From positions 868,001-932,000 of the forward strand of contig WAID01000006.1 in assembly GCA_016584495.1 (NCBI GenBank): DNA of 64,000 nt, written 5' to 3'. A model generated the notes under the pieces. That model had not been told where the DNA came from. It saw nothing but the letters and a program-made list of their open reading frames with translations, and searched no databases. Made by a program: the position numbers and the translations under genes. Positions 20,301 to 31,015 of this stretch are shown here, piece by piece; position 1 is the stretch's first letter, and every line of letters begins with the position of its first letter. This DNA is from Celoporthe dispersa (taxonomy: Eukaryota; Ascomycota; Sordariomycetes; Diaporthales; Cryphonectriaceae).

Positions 20301-20636
20301 GACAACAGACGCTGGGGAGTGGATGCCGCAGTAGGCGCAGGCATGGGCGGGAAGTTCCTTGTCGTCCTCGTTGTCCGTGAGCCGCACGCCCTTCATCGCG
20401 TTGACGGGAGCGCTCGCCAGGCTCTCGTCATCGTCGTCGTCGCCTAGCTCGGTCTCGCCGTCGTCGTCGTCGGTCCGGCGGCGGCCGTTGCCGGATCCCT
20501 TGCGCCCACCAGATTTTGCGTAGAGCAGGCTCTCATCAGGGTCGATATTGGACAGATCATCAGAGCCACCAGCCTTGATGGTGTCGGCAGAATCGGAGAT
20601 CAGGTGGTTGCCAACATGGTTGAAGGCAGCATCCAT
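17346..20636 (-). CDS. UPF1: UPF1/NAM7 RNA helicase, central nonsense-mediated mRNA decay factor, 1096 aa
   Basis: ATP-dependent 5'-3' RNA helicase of superfamily 1 that binds the terminating ribosome with UPF2/UPF3 and triggers decay of mRNAs with premature stops. After an acidic N-terminus, the Cys/His-rich UPF2-binding domain starts near residue 97 (HACAYCGIHSPASVVKC). A beta-barrel region follows, then the two RecA domains: Walker A LIQGPPGTGKTVTSA near residue 474, the Walker B-type LIDESTQSAEPE near 617, VLVGDHKQLGPV, LNVQYRMHP, VASVDAFQGREKD and LNVALTRAKYGLVIIGN near 845. The ~230-residue tail is Ser/Gly-rich with SQ sites, as in other Upf1 tails. The whole 3.3-kb frame is uninterrupted by introns. 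It shares a 684-bp divergent promoter region with IMP4. Confidence 0.98.
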   Translation of the reverse strand: MDAAFNHVGNHLISDSADTIKAGGSDDLSNIDPDESLLYAKSGGRKGSGNGRRRTDDDDGETELGDDDDDESLASAPVNAMKGVRLTDNEDDKELPAHACAYCGIHSPASVVKCLSCSKWFCSGRGGTNSSHIVNHLVRARHKEVQLHPQSAMQDTILECYNCGTRNVFMLGFIPAKSDTVVVLLCRQPCAASTSAKDMSWDVSRWQPLIESRSFLDWLVPPPSDAEQLRARQLNPPTIAKLEEMWKEDANATVADLEKAANVDDDPHPVLLQYDDPYHYQNIFGPLVKMESDYDKKLKEAQGEDGLVVGWTVGLNGKHMASFILPKMESGDVKLAVGDEMRLKYKGELRPPWEGVGYVIKIPNNQSDEVTLELRKTGSEKSVPTDCTHNFSAEYVWKATSYDRMQLAMKTFALDEKSVSGFLFHKLLGHEVQVAPTRPQMPRKFTAPNLPDLNNSQINAIKAVLSSPLSLIQGPPGTGKTVTSATIIYHLAKMSSGQVLVCAPSNVAVDQLCERIDRTGLKVVRLTAKSREDVESSVKFLALHEQVRQLAEDMNSELGKLTTLKNEYGELKSHDEKKFKQLTKAAEREILSNADVVCCTCVGAGDPRILKMQFRSVLIDESTQSAEPECMIPLVLGCKQVVLVGDHKQLGPVIMNKKAAKAGLNQSLFERLVKLQHVPIRLNVQYRMHPCLSEFPSNMFYEGSLQNGVTIQERLRKDVDFPWPVAETPMMFWSNLGNEEISASGTSYLNRTEASNVEKVVTRFLKAGVKPLDIGVITPYEGQRSYIVSTLQTTGTFKKESYKEVEVASVDAFQGREKDFIVLSCVRSNDTQGIGFLSDPRRLNVALTRAKYGLVIIGNPKVLSKHDLWHHLLVHFKDGKCLVEGPLTNLQTSLLQFSRPKTAYRPPRSGPVGQQTTGYTNGRYGGMNGSTRDFDSQSMLSYVPDDVSSIHSSALGGAGLNSAYPHMFSSFSPDAWPGLPGVNAPSRSNGRSRGRATESVAGESVANSEFTDASASVIGGKGIGQGGASLGSGLQDAMGFSRPTSYSQSDRLRQYVEGMSGGRMGPSNGYLRRDDDEKSISTAFHSQIGGPGFDGI

Positions 20637-21320
20637 GATGCAGGATGCTCTCGTTGTCGTCTCGGAATCGGAAACTGTAGCAGGCAGTTGCTGAGGGGGA
20701 GTCAGCTCCTCGTTGTTGTGTAAAGGCAGCAGGGCCGGTTATAGGAATAGTGGTCGTAGCAGCAGTGGTAGCAAACTTGGGCAGGTTGGTGAAGGAGGGG
20801 GGTCGGGGGGAGGGGTAGCACAACGTACCCTGCAAGCAATCTTAAGATGATGAAGCTATAGCAGCTTTCACTTGGAACGGAGGTAAAGTAGGTAATGGCA
20901 GTCTGTATCAGTGATCACATCCTAGCTGGTACTCGAGAACAGACCTCCCCAGGTGGTGGTTGGGGATGGTGGAGTGTGGTTGACTCTTGAGCTTGTGGGT
21001 GGTGACCAGCGATGGCTTGTTCAAAGTCGGATATATTTGGTGGATGGGCTCTAAGCACCCCAGAGAAAAGAATGAGGTTCGAATGCATGCCGATGACTTA
21101 CAGGGATGCTGGCGCCGTGGTTTCCCCCACTTTTAGCGTGCCAAGGCCCTGTCCTGCAGCCACCTGCCTGCCTGCCAGCCCAGGAGAACCAGTGCGATAA
21201 GAGAAAAAAAAAGGTCCCTTATCGCTAGACATGGGCTTTGGGCTTTGGACTTTGATTTCGTGACTGCATGGTTTGCATCTTCCCTACTATGACCAGCTAT
21301 ACCATCACCAAGAACCAAAG
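20637..21320. promoter_or_regulatory. Shared divergent promoter region of UPF1 and IMP4
   Basis: 684 bp separate the two start codons, which face away from each other. No clear TATA box is seen. Both genes act in RNA metabolism, so co-regulation is plausible but not shown by sequence. Confidence 0.5.
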
Positions 21321-22580
21321 ATGATTGTGAGTAGAATGCACTTGGGTCTCAAGACCATATTTTAGGCACTAACACCTTCTCTCTAACCAGCGCAGGCAAA
21401 ACAGACAAAGAAGAGACTACCTCTACCGGAGAGCCCTTCTCCTTCGCGATGCCGAGATCAGCGAGAAACGGGCCAAGCTGAGGGAGTCCCTTGCGACCGG
21501 CAAACCCTTGGATCGAGCAATCGCAAACGATGAGCAGCTGAGGAAAGATCTTGCGTACGACGAGACGAGTGCAGACATCAAGGACCAGCTCGACCTTGAC
21601 GACGAGTGTACGTATAATCCGCACGGTCCCTCCCCGGAGGTCATCGTCCTTGCATCAAGCAGAGGCTGTCATATCCCGAGGCCTGGCCATGGACTGATGT
21701 TTGGGCTTCCGGTTTTCATTGTGTGGCTTTGTCAAATACGGGAGACTCTAGACAGCCTGGTGCTGCTTTTGCTGCTGCTGCCGCCGCCTTGCTCTACAAC
21801 TCTATCCAGTTCTTCCGCTGATAGACCCGACAACAGATGCTGCCCTTTCCGGCGTCGTCGACCCCCGCGTCCTCGTGACTACCTCCCGATCCCCCCTCAA
21901 GCAGACTCGCCGCCTTCTCGAAGGAGATAAGATTGTTGATGCCTACAGCGATCCGGCTGAATCGAGGCAATACCATCTTGCCGGAGCTCGTGCGCTCTTG
22001 CAACAGCAGAGGCCTGTCCGACGTCGTACTGCTGCATGAGCATCGAGGCACGCCCACGGCGATGACAGTGTCTCACCTTCCTCACGGGCCCACGGTCTCA
22101 TTCTCACTACACAACGTGGTCCTAAGACAAGACATACCCAACAGCCTTCGTGGTACCGTCTCCGAGAGCTACCCCCACCTCATCTTCGAGGTTCGTACCT
22201 GATCCCTCTTGTGTCCTGATGTCGATTGCCTTGTGGGCAGCTGCTAAATAGAGAGAAAAAAAATACAGGGCTTCACCACCCCAGTAGGCCAGAGGATCGT
22301 CAAGGTCCTCAAGCACCTGTTCCCTCCGCTGCCAACGATGACCAGCAAGCCGAAGAGCGGAAGGATCGTCACATTCAAGAACGTCGACGATATCATCGAG
22401 GTCAGGCACCATGTCTTCGTGCGAACCTCGTATGACTCTTGCGAGCTCAGCGAGGTCGGGCCGAGGATGAGCATCCGGCCCTTCGAGATACGAGGTGGAT
22501 CACTAGACAACAAAGATGGTGATGTCGAGTGGCACCTCAACCAGTACACGCGTACGAGCAAGAAGAAGAATTATCTCTGA
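21321..22580 (+). CDS. IMP4: IMP4, U3 snoRNP Brix-domain protein, four exons; one apparent frameshift
   Basis: Component of the Mpp10-Imp3-Imp4 complex in the small-subunit processome, acting in nucleolar 18S rRNA maturation. The exons are 21321-21326 (only Met-Ile), 21391-21607, 21837-22190 and 22269-22580. The joined product is about 295 aa: MIRRQNRQRRDYLYRR at the start, then DDEYAALSGVVDPRVLVTTSR, then Brix blocks VLLHEHRGTPTAMTVSHLP, SESYPHLIFEGFTTPVGQR and VGPRMSIRPFEIRGG, and the end YTRTSKKKNYL. In exon 3 a run of six C at 21891-21896 puts the two halves out of frame by one base; with five C the protein continues TTSRSPSSRLAAFSKEIRLL. Imp4 is essential in yeast, so a consensus error is more likely than a mutant. 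Introns 1 and 3 are 64 and 78 nt; intron 2 is 229 nt. Confidence 0.95.
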
Positions 22581-24686
22581 GCGGATATCGTCCAGGACGG
22601 CAATATTGTTCGGTACGGTGATTGTGGTCAACAAGACGACCAGGCGCTCGCCCGGCATTTCTCACCAAACTTTTGGGGGAAAGAGACGAACTCTGCGGGC
22701 CAGTCGGCGTCGAGCGGGTCATGCACGAGGTGCTACAGCGCCGCGTTCCTGCGACGAGGTATCCAGGTCATATCGGAATCTTTGCTGTCTATACCTTGTA
22801 CACCAAAGGTACCTGGGGAATAACATGAGCGGGCCTACCGTGTCGTGCATCGAGATCTGGCCAGGGGCGACTCAGCACTGCACGACGAGGATCAACCGCT
22901 ATGATGAGGTGTTACATGTCATGGCGTCGCAACAGATGCAGTTTTCTCTTCGGGCTCTAACGTCATGTAACGATTAAGAAGAGCATTCAGCTCTTGGTCT
23001 TCCATGGGAGCACCACAGAGAGAGGGTGTGCTCGAGATTTCAGGGATAGGAAGATGACGTGCATCAGCCAGGCGAAACAATACCCAAGCACTCGAATCAA
23101 AATCGAGGGGAACCTAACAAAGGTTTTCGTTTCTATGCCTGGAAAGTGCCTAGCGAGACAAGTGACAACAGTTGACGAGCAAAACCTGCGTCTGTCGGTG
23201 GGCAACAAAAGTCCGATGTTTCGATACAACTCTGGCAGCCATAATCTCATCATATGCGCAGGTCCTGCCATGATAGTGGTGCGGGTTGATCAGGACTAGT
23301 GGTGCAGGTGGAGGCGCATGCAACCCACCACAGCTGAGAGGCGCCTGCAAAGCCTCACCAGTGACGACTGCCGCTGTCAGACCGATCCATCAAGACCGCT
23401 CGCTGGTGGGAGTCTTGTTCCGAGACGGTCATCCAGGGAGAGCCTGGGTCGAAAATAGAAACAACTACCTCCCATTCGAACCAAAAGTCCCATTTGATGG
23501 CAAAACCTGAGTAGCATGTTCGCCTGGAGACCATAGAGTGTTCTGCCACTGAAGAGTGCACCACTGCCCCCTTGTCGAGATGGAAGAACACCCAGCTGTG
23601 GCTAAGAGTTGTCCCTAGAAAGCTTATTTTCGTATCCCCTGCCCGTACGCGATAGGTAAATGCAATCGTTTTTCACCGCCCCGGTATTACTATGTAGGCT
23701 TCTCAGCTCTGTCCTTCTCTCTCTCCCTCTTTTCTCTTTTCCTCTTCTTGTCGGATCGACCAAGGTTCCCATCCTTCCAACCCCTGTCTGAAGAAAGGAA
23801 GAAGAAAATAAAAGAAGCAGTTCTGCTGCTCATGCTTGCTGCACTCACTTTATGCAGATTCCCCATAGTGCCCCCACAGTTCAGAGAGAAGCAAAAGCGT
23901 GGCGAGCAAGGGTGGCAGTGACCGACGGTGGTGTTGGTGGTGGGGTGATCCCACCAGACGAAAACAGCGGAGAAGGAACTGCGGGTGGGAGGGGAGAACA
24001 AGCTTAAACGTCATACGAACCAGGGTCGGGTCCTACATGTGTGCGCTGTACTGCTGCTGTAAGTACGACAATGGTAGTAGTACAGCAGCACTGACGGGGC
24101 CCTTACAGAGGGGGGTTTGTTCTCCTCTGCTGGCACATTGTTCGCTTTCGTTTCCGAGGTTCTCGAACGGCTGCCTGGGATCAGGGCCTTTTGCTAGGCT
24201 GTGCAGGTACTAACATGTACCTCTTACGGGACGGCCGTACGGTCCGGTCGATGGCATTGCACCTGCTGCTGCTCGGGTGCAGGTATGTACTTCTTAATCT
24301 AGTGGTGGTGATCTGCATCTGCAACAATCATTACTGTACTAGGTAAGAATTTAGTAGTATTTCCCTTCATCCATCTTTTTCTCCTCACAGACGTCGCTGC
24401 CGCCTACTCAACCCATCCACCTCGCCCTTCCTATTCATACGTACTCCTAACCTTGTTCCTTACCCCTCTCTCGCTCACTCACACACGCACGCACGCACGC
24501 ACGCTCTCTCTCTCCCCCTCTGTATTACAAGAACGGCAGTGGATGATACCGGGCTGAGAAGGCTAGATATTGGCAGATTGGCCGGCTTGCGGTGTGGGAA
24601 CATCAATTGACGACTCCTCTCCCTCGCCTGTTCTCTGTCCGGAGGATCCGGTCCCATCTACATCACCATCATCCAACATAGACAAC
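22581..24686. other. Long intergenic region upstream of the syntaxin gene
   Basis: About 2.1 kb with no supported gene. The last few hundred bases are pyrimidine-rich, with (ACGC)n followed by (TC)n at 24480-24515, and probably form the syntaxin promoter and leader. Confidence 0.5.
24480..24515. repeat. (CACG)n/(TC)n compound microsatellite
   Basis: Four to five CACG/ACGC units followed directly by CT repeats, about 170 bp upstream of the syntaxin start codon. Confidence 0.85.
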
Positions 24687-25952
24687 ATGTCATATAGTCA
24701 AGACTCCGGAAATCCGTATGGCACCTCGCGACCACAAGAGGGCTACGCTTCTTCTCCCTATGGAAACCCCTACGGGAGCCCTGTATGTCTTCTCCCTACG
24801 TGCTCCCTCCCTGCTTATCCCTGCCCAGCCTCGCAGGAGGCCAAGAAGCACAGATGAAGAGGGTAACCCCCCAAAAATGGGTCCGACAGGAGACAGAAAC
24901 CAAAATGACTGACTCTTGTCCCCTTCCCACGCAGGAACAACATGAGATGCAGCACTTCTCCTCCCCCCAGCCAGAGCCGGCGAACCCCTACGCCGAAGGA
25001 GGCACCTTCACCACCTCGTCCTCCACCCCGGGGGGCGACGTCCTCTCCCAGCAGGACTTCCTCTCCCGCGTCTCCCACGTGCGCAACGAGATCCGCTCCC
25101 TGACCGCCGACGTCCAGCGCATCGCCCAGCTGCACCAGCTCGCCCTCACCGGCACCGACGACAGCGACACCACCTCCGCCCAGCGCCGCGTCGACGACCT
25201 CGCCGCCACGACCCAGCGCAAGACGGCCTCGATCCGCGACCAGGTGCGCGCCCTCAAGGAAGACGTCGAGCGCACACCCGCGGGCCAGGGCAGCGCGGGG
25301 CTCAAGAAGCGCCAGTGGGAGGCGCTGAATGGTGATTTCCAGAAGGAGCTGCAGGGCTACATCCAGGAGGAGCAGGCCTACCGGGAGCGGTATCGGGAGC
25401 AGATCTCGCGGCAGTACAGGATCGTTAACCCGGATGCGCCGGACGAGGAGGTGCGGCAGGCGGCGGAGAGGGATTGGGGCGATGAGGGTGTCTTTCAGAC
25501 GGCGGTCGGTCTTGTCTCCCTTCTTCTTTCTCCTCCTCCTCCTCTCTGACCAGTGTATGCTGACGCTACTTCCTCACACCACACAGCTCCGGACCAACCG
25601 TACCGGCCAGGCCTCCGCCGTGCTCGGCAATGTGCGCGCCCGCCACCTCGAGCTCCTCAACATCGAGCGATCCATCGCCGAGCTGGTGCAGCTGATTCAG
25701 GACCTGGACACCATGGTCATCCAGCAGGACGCCGTCGTCAAGCAGGTCGAGGAGCAGACGGGCAACGCCATGACCCACATGGAGGAAGGAAACAAGCAGA
25801 TCGACGTCGCCACCAATCATGTCCGGCACACGCGCAGGCTCAAGTGGTGGTGCACCCTGATCGTCTTCCTCATCATCCTGGCCATCGCTCTGGGCGTCGG
25901 CTTGGGGGTCGGACTGGCCAAGTCTGCGAGCAGCAAGGCTAGCAAGCGGTAG
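24687..25952 (+). CDS. SSO1: Plasma-membrane t-SNARE, syntaxin/Sso1-Sso2 type, three exons, 343 aa
   Basis: Qa-SNARE expected to pair with Sec9 and Snc at the plasma membrane for exocytosis and hyphal tip growth. The exons are 24687-24782, 24935-25504 and 25587-25952. The donors are GTATGT and GTCGGT and the acceptors are GCAG and ACACAG; all junctions are phase 0. The N-terminus (MSYSQDSGNPYGTSRPQE) is Tyr/Pro/Gly-rich. The Habc region begins around LSQQDFLSRVSHVRNEI and is strongly helical. The SNARE helix starts near residue 238 (VRARHLELLNIERSIAEL), with the presumed zero-layer Gln near residue 269 in TMVIQQDAVV. The protein ends in a single C-terminal membrane anchor (WWCTLIVFLIILAIALGVG) with a short Lys/Ser tail. 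The gene converges on TOM70. Confidence 0.95.
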
Positions 25953-27175
25953 CAGCAATCTCCTTGGCCATGGGAGGACGAGCGAGGAAGGACGAGATTT
26001 AAAGAGAAAGAGGAGGGGTGGGGGTGGGGTTGGGTTTTCCTATTCATGAGGCAGAATGGGTTATGCTGTATATATTCTGGACAAGGGTTTGAAGTGAAGA
26101 GGTCTACAACCATGAGAATGAACGATACGACAGCAAGGGACAACGGTGAACGGCAGGCAGGCAGGCAGGCAGGCAGGGTATTCTTCTATGGCATGGGAAA
26201 GGCGGTTATTTTCATATGACCTGGAAATGACGGGCATGTTTTTCTTCTCTCTGCCTTACTAATTAGTAGTCCTTTCTGGGTACCTTTCAATGGCCGATCC
26301 TCTCTCTCACTCACACCCGGCAGGCCGGGTTCCTGAGACCGGGCAGCTGAAGTGAGGTCTGGTTCAGCTGGACTGCTGTGCATTTGCCTCGGCCGATGTG
26401 TACCACCAGCAGGGGGAGGTTCCTCCTCAACCGATGTATAGAGACAAGGCCGAAACCCTCTGTAGAGCTGCTGTGCAACCATTGCCCGACGTTGGGCACC
26501 ATATCTGAGTGAATACCAAGTGCATGCCAAGGACGGCACCCCCCCCCCCCTTAGTAGGTAAGCTGGAAAATCCACAGTGAGAGGAGAGGAAGGTAGGTTG
26601 AGAGTGGATGGTTTGATTTGGTCTGGTGAGTGTGTATGTATGTACTTCTTCTTTGCCCCCCTCCCGCCTCGTACGCACCATTTCTTCCTCCTATGTTCCA
26701 TCCTCCAACCCCCGTCCTCTGCTGCCGCGATGCACGTAAAAGGGGCGGGGAAACAATTAAAGAGGTATTTGTTTATTCCGTCCAAGCCCGAAGGGTAGCC
26801 AAATCATCACCGCCTCCAATGCCGGACTCCGGTCGAATGGTCGAAAAGAAAAAGAGAAATGATCGTATCGTCTCAAACTCGTGTGTCTGCCTTGTTTTTT
26901 TTTCCCGCGTTCTCACTTGATACACTCAGGCCACACACATACACGCTCTCTCTCTGTCTCTCCTCTGATCCGGTTAAGGCCGTCCGCCTCATGTTTGATC
27001 CCGAGCTCTTCCAGTCAGCTAACTGCACTTGGTGCAAGTCCGCCCTGGTAGTCTGCAGGATCTCCTCCCACATCAGCTGCACTACCTGGTCGGTGATCCC
27101 TCCAGACACGGCCTGGCCCTTCAAAAGTGAAGGACCGTCTCCCAACCCAGACACCGCCGACGCCGGAGCAAGTCC
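25953..27175. other. Convergent intergenic region between syntaxin and TOM70
   Basis: Holds the 3' regions of both genes. Simple repeats include (CAGG)n near 26152-26177. No gene seen. Confidence 0.5.
26152..26177. repeat. (GGCA)n tetranucleotide repeat
   Basis: Six to seven perfect tandem GGCA units in the 3' flank of the syntaxin gene. Confidence 0.9.
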
Positions 27176-29307
27176 CTACCTCAGGCCGGGCCCGCCGGGT
27201 CCGGCCGCCTGGAGCTTGGCTGCCAGCGAGGGGTACTTCTCCTGCACTTGGATCTGCGTGCGCGTCGCCTCGGCGTATGAGAGCGCGTTGACGAGCTCGC
27301 CCTCGGTGCGTGCCAGGTCGGCGGCGCGCTCGAAATATTTGAGCGCCTCGGTCACCTTGCCCTGCTGGAGGAGGAGTTGAGCCATCGTGGCGACAGCGAT
27401 GTCACATTCGGGGTCGACTGGATTATGTTAGTCTGTCTACATTGATCCTGGCATGCTGTGGAGGGCAAGGAAGTCTTCTTACTGATCAGAGCCTTTTGGC
27501 AGAGCTTCTCGGCCTCGGCGAAGTCAGACTTCTCCTGGAAGATGGCGAGGGCCTTGTTGATGAGAGGCAGGACGTTCATGCTCGTTGGCTTCTCCTGCTT
27601 CTCCATCTCGATGGCGGACTCGAACTTCTCGATGGCCTCCGAGTATTTGCCCTGGTCGAGGAGGAGCTCGCCGTAATAGTTGTACACATCAGGGATCTTC
27701 TCGAAGTTCTTCATACAACGTCGGAACGTGGCCATGCTAGAAGCGATCGATCCCATCTTGTACTGTGTCACTCCGAGCTGGATGTGGGAGAAGATGAACT
27801 TCGGGTCGAGGTCGATCGACTTCTGATAGTCCTTGGCAGCCTCAGCAAACTCACCCTTGATGAAGTGCAGCTGGGCGCGGTGGTAGTAAATATCAGGGTC
27901 CTCGGCGTTCTGCTGCAGAGCCAGCTCGAAGTCCTTCTCTGCCTGTTCGGGGTCACCTGTTGTTCTGCATCAGCTGCGAGTCTCTTCTCTGTCAGGATCG
28001 ACAAGTATCCTTACCAAGCTCGAGGCTCATAGACGCTCGCTTGATGTAGCTCTGTGTCATCGTCGGATCCAGCTCGATGCTCTTGCTCAGGTCCACCAGG
28101 GCCTGGTCGTGCTTGCCACGCAAGCAGGTAAAGGTTCCCCGCATGTTGTAAGCAAACGACTCGTAAGGACCAAGATCGTTCAACTCGATGGCCTTGTCAA
28201 AAGCGGCTGCAGCCTCCTCGTAACCCTCGCCTGTCTTCGACTCCATCGCTCGCAATCCCTTTTGTAACTGTTCCTTGCCTGAGTCGTCCGAGTACTCGAC
28301 GGAGGCCTCGAGACCTTCAGGCCGGTCCTTTGGCCGGAAGCTCTGCAGGTAGTTGCTGACAAAGGTCGGGCTTGGGAGCTTGCTAGGCTTGTTGGCCATG
28401 ATCTCCTTGGCCTTGGTCTCGGCGAACTTCTTAAGCAGCCTCTCGACAGCCTCGGCGCTAGAGGCGTTCTTGAACCCGTCGATTATGCAGCTGGCAGTGT
28501 AGTCGAGCAGGGACTCGGAGTACATCTCAAGCTTGTCGTAGGCGTTCGCGCGGCGGTTCATAGCCTTGATATACTCGGGTTCCAGGTTGATGGCGGCAGT
28601 GGTGTCCTCGATAACCTTATTCCACTCAGCGAGAGCGTTGTAACAGGCAGCACGGTTGGAGTAGTAGACCGCCTCCGGCTTGCACAGGATGGCCTTGGAG
28701 TAGAGGTCGATAGCTTTGTTGAAGTCCTTGGACCCATAGGCGTGGTTGCCGGCCTCCTTCAGCTTGACGGCCCAGTGTTTGCGGTCGTCGAGCGACATGG
28801 CCTGGACGGTCGGCTCGGTGATCTCGGGAATCTCGTCGGTGCTATCGCTGCCTTCGGCCTTCTGAGATGTGGGTGATGACGACTCGTTCGCTGAGACATT
28901 GCGCGAGGCCTCTGCCTTCCGCTCGGCCTCCTTCCGCTTCCTCCGCTCCTTTTTGGACAGCTTCGGGGTCGCATCCTTGGGTTTCTAGAAAGAAAGAGAC
29001 AACAGAACAGTCAGCTCCCACCTTGAACAGATAGCTCTCCCACAGGAACCCATGCGATCTGCGGTCATGACTGTGGTGACAGATGGGCCGGTGCTAGACT
29101 GGCGGGGATGAAACGCACCGTCGTGGAGTAGTAGACCACCCCGCCAGCGGCCACAGCCACCGTGACGCCAGCGATGGTGTAGACAACAGCTTTGTGCTCA
29201 GAGACCCATGTCGATATCCGATCCCAGACGGAAGAGTCTGCAGGAAGCTGAACGGGAATACCCTTTGAGGGCGGTGGGAAGGTGGGCGCCTGCTGTTGCG
29301 ATGCCAT
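27176..29307 (-). CDS. TOM70: TOM70, mitochondrial outer-membrane import receptor, four exons, 624 aa
   Basis: Receptor that takes Hsp70/Hsp90-bound precursors, such as inner-membrane carriers, at the outer mitochondrial membrane. The exons are 29307-29119, 28984-28015, 27956-27483 and 27417-27176, with introns of 134, 58 and 65 nt whose phases match. The N-terminus carries one membrane span at residues 40-60 (AVVYTIAGVTVAVAAGGVVYY) followed by a Lys/Arg-rich linker. TPR units then run to the end, starting with the clamp-type repeat AVKLKEAGNHAYGSKDFNKA and including repeats around SYIKRASMSLELG, DPDIYYHRAQLHFIKGEFAE and YNYYGELLLDQGKYSEA. The length fits fungal Tom70 (about 600-625 aa). The ATG at 29307 gives the classical N-anchor; the frame continues upstream but is Ser/Gln-rich. 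It is head-to-head with ABZ2. Confidence 0.96.
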
Positions 29308-30129
29308 ATCGTTTGGAGGTTGACGTTGCAGACCGTACGACGAGGATGGCTGGGACTGGGACTGGGACTGCTGATCGAGAGATGAGCTCGCAGGGGATGA
29401 GGTTGAGATCCAGATGCCCAAAGTTAACAAAAGCAATTGATCAATCCCGAGGACTGGCGGCGCGAAAGAATGCGACGGGTGCGATTGCTCATGCAAGCTC
29501 CCACCCTCGGTGCAGTGTGCAGATTAGCTGTCGCGTACGCAGTACATGTGCCAGCGCAAAAAAATTCGCTTGCGCCAGAATTGGGGATGGGGGGATGCGT
29601 TAGTGGCACGGTCCAGGCGTGAGGTCATCAGCCACCGAGCTTCCTGTTAGGTGGGACCATCCTTTTAAGATGGGCCCAGTAAGACGGGGAATAGATAAAG
29701 CACTCTCGTTCCCCCCCCCCTGGGGTGTACCAAAAAGAGAAGAGAAACCGCTCCCTCGTTCTTGATACTGATATTAAAAGGGAAAAGAAGAATGAAGAAA
29801 ATGAAATGCCAGCTGAAGGCTGAAACAAAACAAAAACAAAACAAAAAAAAGGAGACTTCAACCTATTACTCTTTCTTCTTTTTCCACCGCGGGCTTTAGG
29901 TTCTCTCCCTGCCTGATTACGCGCACCCAAGTGAAATGGCACGGATTTGTACGGCAAAACACCCCCGAAAGCCTAGCTGTTTATTGGTTGGTGTCAGCAT
30001 CCTAACTAAGATTGGAGCACTTTCTTGACTTTTCATCCACCACGCGAGATTGTTTGAGGAACAGACTTGGCACTTGGGACCGGTTTGTTTTATTTCTTCT
30101 TTCTTCTTTTCTTCAAGTCTCTAGCAAGC
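29308..30129. promoter_or_regulatory. Divergent promoter region of TOM70 and ABZ2
   Basis: 822 bp between opposing start codons. It contains AT-rich and A-rich stretches (29775-29870) and a C run at 29711-29720. No specific binding site is recognised. Confidence 0.45.
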
Positions 30130-31015
30130 ATGGCTGAACACTTTCGTCTCTTCACTTCCATGCGCTTTGACTGGACCTTGGAACCAGCGAGAGACGTGAG
30201 CGGCTTCGTCTTCGACTGGAACGCCGATGTGCCCTCTCCCTTCTACATGCTGGACTATCATCGCGATCGTATGCTCAGGGCAGCAGAGCATTGGGGCTGG
30301 GCCAGTGCGGTGAAGGTGATCGAGGGCATGGACGGGCTGGCCAGGCTGCACTGCTTCTTGAGAGACACCCTCAAGCAGGAAGGGCATTGGGAAAACCTCG
30401 AGCAACCCTTGCGACTCAGGATCCTTCTTTCCGAGAACGGCCACCTGGCTCTTGAATCTCACCCTGTTCCAAAAGCATCTCTAAGCAATCTCCTTCCCAC
30501 GATACTTCCTGCTCCAGACGGTGCAGAGGAGAAATCGGATGAATTGGGTGACTTGGATGAGTGGCTACCGGGCCCACTGGACCTCGTCCCTGTCTACGAT
30601 GTCTACATCGACGATGGCTCCACGCAAGAGTCCGAGTTCACCCACTTCAAGACTACCAGGCGCGAGATGTACGACCAGGCCCGCGAGCGCGCTGGCCTCA
30701 AGCCCACTGACGTGACGAAGGAGGTCCTCATTGTCAACAGGGAGACTGGCCTAATCATAGAGGGCAGCCTAACAACGCCGTACTTTTGGAGGGGGAGGGA
30801 GGTGGGTCACGCCGCCTGTCTCCTGGGCCTTCAAGGACAAGGTTTGGAGAGGGTACGGTGGGCAGGACGGTACCACGAGGCGGTGGGCTCTCAAGGCGGG
30901 CATTGCCGAGCCCGAGGACGTGAAGGCTTCTGACCTGGTCGACGGCGAGTCTGTATGGCTGAGCAATGGGGTGAGGGGATTCGTTTTTGGTCAAATTCGG
31001 CTGTCCAAGCCCTGA
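30130..31015 (+). CDS. ABZ2: Aminodeoxychorismate lyase (ABZ2-type, class IV PLP fold); one apparent frameshift
   Basis: Expected to convert 4-amino-4-deoxychorismate to p-aminobenzoate plus pyruvate in folate biosynthesis. The sequence begins MAEHFRLFTSMRFDWTLEPA, then DVPSPFYMLDYHRDRMLRAA, and SEFTHFKTTRREMYDQAR with the presumed PLP-binding Lys in HFKTT. It goes on with EVLIVNRETGLIIEGSLTT and YFWRG. The frame then breaks in the G-rich stretch near 30787-30800. Discounting one G restores the expected C-terminus: RWVTPPVSWAFKDKV, DGTTRRWALKAGIAEPEDV, DLVDGESVWLSNGVRGFVFG, ending at the TGA at 31013-31015, about 294 aa. The unshifted frame would instead end early with an unrelated Gly/Arg tail. 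The frameshift is probably a consensus error in a G run. Confidence 0.9.
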
